Positions 62,756 through 64,000 of a stretch of 64,000 nt of DNA are shown here, piece after piece. This DNA is from Paraburkholderia sp. BCC1885. Lineage in GTDB: Bacteria > Pseudomonadota > Gammaproteobacteria > Burkholderiales > Burkholderiaceae. Within the stretch, counting starts at the first letter, position 1. Each line of letters opens with the position of its first letter. The notes under the pieces were generated by a model, which worked only from the letters and a program-made list of their open reading frames with translations, was not told where the DNA came from and did not search any database. The DNA lies in contig NZ_CAAJGM010000166.1 of assembly GCF_900996235.1 (NCBI RefSeq), forward strand, positions 46,925-110,924, in the 5' to 3' direction. The translations under genes were made by a program, and so were the position numbers.

Positions 62756-64000
62756 TTAGAACGCCGTACCGATCTGGAACTGGAACTTCTGGTACTGGTC
62801 GCCGGCGTGCTTGACGAGCGGGAAGCCAAGGCTCAGCTTGAGCGGCCCGATTGGCGAGATCCACGCCAGACCCGCGCCATATGCGTAACGCAGGCCGTTA
62901 GCGCCGACGCTGTTACCTTCGTCGCCCCAGACGTTACCGCCGTCGAAGAACGTGAAGACGCGCAGCGTGCGGTCGTAGCCGGTGCCCGGCAGCGGGAACG
63001 TCAGTTCGATGTTACCCACCAGCATCTTCGAGCCACCGATCGGGTCGCCCGTCGACGCGTCACGCGGACCCAGCGAGCTCGGCTCGTAGCCGCGCACCGA
63101 ACCGATACCGCCTGCGTAGTAGTTCTTGAAAATCGGGTACGGCTTGCCGTCGAGACCGTTACCGTAGCCGCCCTGGAAGTTCAGGCCGAGCACGAAGCCC
63201 TTCGCAAACGAGTAGTAGTACTGTGCCTGCAGGTCGGCCTTGTAGTAAGGCGTACTACCGAGCGGCGAACCATATTCCGCGTTCGCTTGCGTGAAGTAAC
63301 CGCGGCTCGGCACCAGCGCGCTGTCGCGATTGTCGCGTGACCAGCCGATCGTCAGCGGAACGTTGTTCGACACGCGGCCGAAGTCGTTCACGTAGTCGAT
63401 ATAGCTTTGCGGCGTGGTGGAGTCGACGTCCAGACGGTTCTGTTCGAAGCCGAGGCCGAAGTACACCATGTCCGCTTCGGAGAACGGAATGCCGAACTTC
63501 ATGTCCGCGCCGGCCGTAATGATCCGGAAGCTGGTGTCGGTCTGGTTCGAGTAATACAGCGGCTCGCTGGTCCGGTAATAGACATCGGTAATACGCTTGA
63601 TGCCGTCCACCGTGAAATACGGGTCCACCTGCGTGACCGTCAGCGTGCGGAAGGTCGTGGCCGTGTTCACGTTGACCGCGAGACTCGTCCCCGAGCCGAA
63701 CACGTTGTCCTGCGACACGCCCGCCGAAATGATCGGGCCTTCGCCGGAACCGTAACCCAGACCCAGCGTGACCGAACCGGTCGGCTTCTCGGTGACCTTC
63801 ACGTCCACGTCGACCTGGTCGGCCGTGCCTTCGACCGGGATGGTCGTCACGTCGACGTCCGTGAAGTAGCCCAGGCGGTTGATACGGTCTTTCGACAGCG
63901 CGAGGCGGCTCGAATCGAACCACGAGCTTTCGAGCTGACGCATTTCGCGGCGCACCACTTCGTCGCGCGTGCGGGTGTTGCCGACGATGTTGATGCGGCG
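62756..64000 (-). CDS. BamA/Omp85-family outer membrane assembly protein, C-terminal 414 residues
   Basis: The gene enters from the right edge. Visible are the end of the last POTRA domain (RRINIVGNTRTRDEVVRRE, RINRLGYFTDVDVTTIPV) and the 16-strand beta-barrel with VRGY in the lid region (GGIGSVRGYEPSSLGPRD), typical of BamA loop 6, and a C-terminal beta-signal ending in QIGTAF. The main Burkholderia bamA, from memory, is followed by skp-lpxD-fabZ; here a terminator and an AtoE-type gene follow, so this may be a second paralogue. Confidence 0.9.
   Translation of the reverse strand, partial: RRINIVGNTRTRDEVVRREMRQLESSWFDSSRLALSKDRINRLGYFTDVDVTTIPVEGTADQVDVDVKVTEKPTGSVTLGLGYGSGEGPIISAGVSQDNVFGSGTSLAVNVNTATTFRTLTVTQVDPYFTVDGIKRITDVYYRTSEPLYYSNQTDTSFRIITAGADMKFGIPFSEADMVYFGLGFEQNRLDVDSTTPQSYIDYVNDFGRVSNNVPLTIGWSRDNRDSALVPSRGYFTQANAEYGSPLGSTPYYKADLQAQYYYSFAKGFVLGLNFQGGYGNGLDGKPYPIFKNYYAGGIGSVRGYEPSSLGPRDASTGDPIGGSKMLVGNIELTFPLPGTGYDRTLRVFTFFDGGNVWGDEGNSVGANGLRYAYGAGLAWISPIGPLKLSLGFPLVKHAGDQYQKFQFQIGTAF

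Overview
This 64 kb window is chromosomal DNA from a beta-proteobacterium of the Burkholderia/Paraburkholderia group. The evidence is high GC, the order ilvI-ilvH-ilvC-psd-pssA, the order yebC-purD-hemF-nadD-rsfS-rlmH-maf-rng, the ECF sigma/DUF3619/DUF3106/RDD block and the Burkholderia-type BamA barrel at the right edge. The genus is inferred from gene content and remembered protein similarity. No rRNA, tRNA, CRISPR array, insertion sequence or prophage was seen.

Layout. 1-4.4 kb (minus strand): branched-chain amino acid synthesis (ilvI, ilvH, ilvC) followed by phosphatidylethanolamine synthesis (psd, pssA). 4.7-7.1 kb (plus): an ECF sigma factor with three small membrane or periplasmic partners. 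7.2-10.0 kb (plus): a metallophosphatase, a GT4 glycosyltransferase and a DgkA-type diacylglycerol kinase, which together look like a PlcP/Agt phospholipid-to-glycolipid remodelling unit with a candidate Pho box in front. 10.1-12.3 kb (plus): TetR regulator, LOG-family protein and an SDR. 12.3-17.5 kb (minus): DUF924, AlaX editing protein, truncated haemoglobin, large FtsX-type permease and DUF4126. 17.7-18.1 kb: a Gdx guanidinium exporter under a clear guanidine-II (mini-ykkC) riboswitch.

18.1-26.6 kb (minus): a complete kdp system, ordered small ORF-kdpF-kdpA-kdpB-kdpC-terminator-kdpD-kdpE, with a recognisable KdpE operator and promoter upstream. 26.8-29.1 kb (minus): quinone oxidoreductase, methylglyoxal synthase and an SDR without the usual catalytic residues. 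29.3-37.6 kb (plus): upp, then the housekeeping run yebC to rng.

37.6-45.7 kb is accessory. It holds a probable toxin/immunity pair (unknown protein plus DUF4279) of lower GC, a divergent AKR/LysR pair, an orphan OmpR-type response regulator, a small hypothetical protein, a low-molecular-weight phosphatase/arsenate reductase-like protein and an AraC-hydrolase pair. 45.8-51.6 kb is a sugar catabolic unit: an ABC importer diverging from a sugar-acid dehydratase, then a FadR-type GntR regulator. Two matching operator palindromes lie in the divergent gap. 51.9-53.8 kb: a DHFR and an MFS transporter that converge with a 4 bp overlap. 54.0-57.2 kb: a double-domain KaiC-like ATPase followed by a hybrid histidine kinase that starts with a receiver-like domain lacking the phospho-acceptor. 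57.6-60.9 kb: OpgC acyltransferase coupled to a tannase-family esterase, then a small membrane protein. 61.0-64.0 kb (minus): an AtoE-type carrier and the 3' part of a bamA-like gene that ends at its own terminator.

The strongest second-look items are the guanidine-II riboswitch, the PlcP-Agt-DgkA lipid remodelling triad with its Pho-box-like site, the toxin/immunity pair, the KaiC/pseudo-receiver-kinase module and the operator set of the sugar unit.
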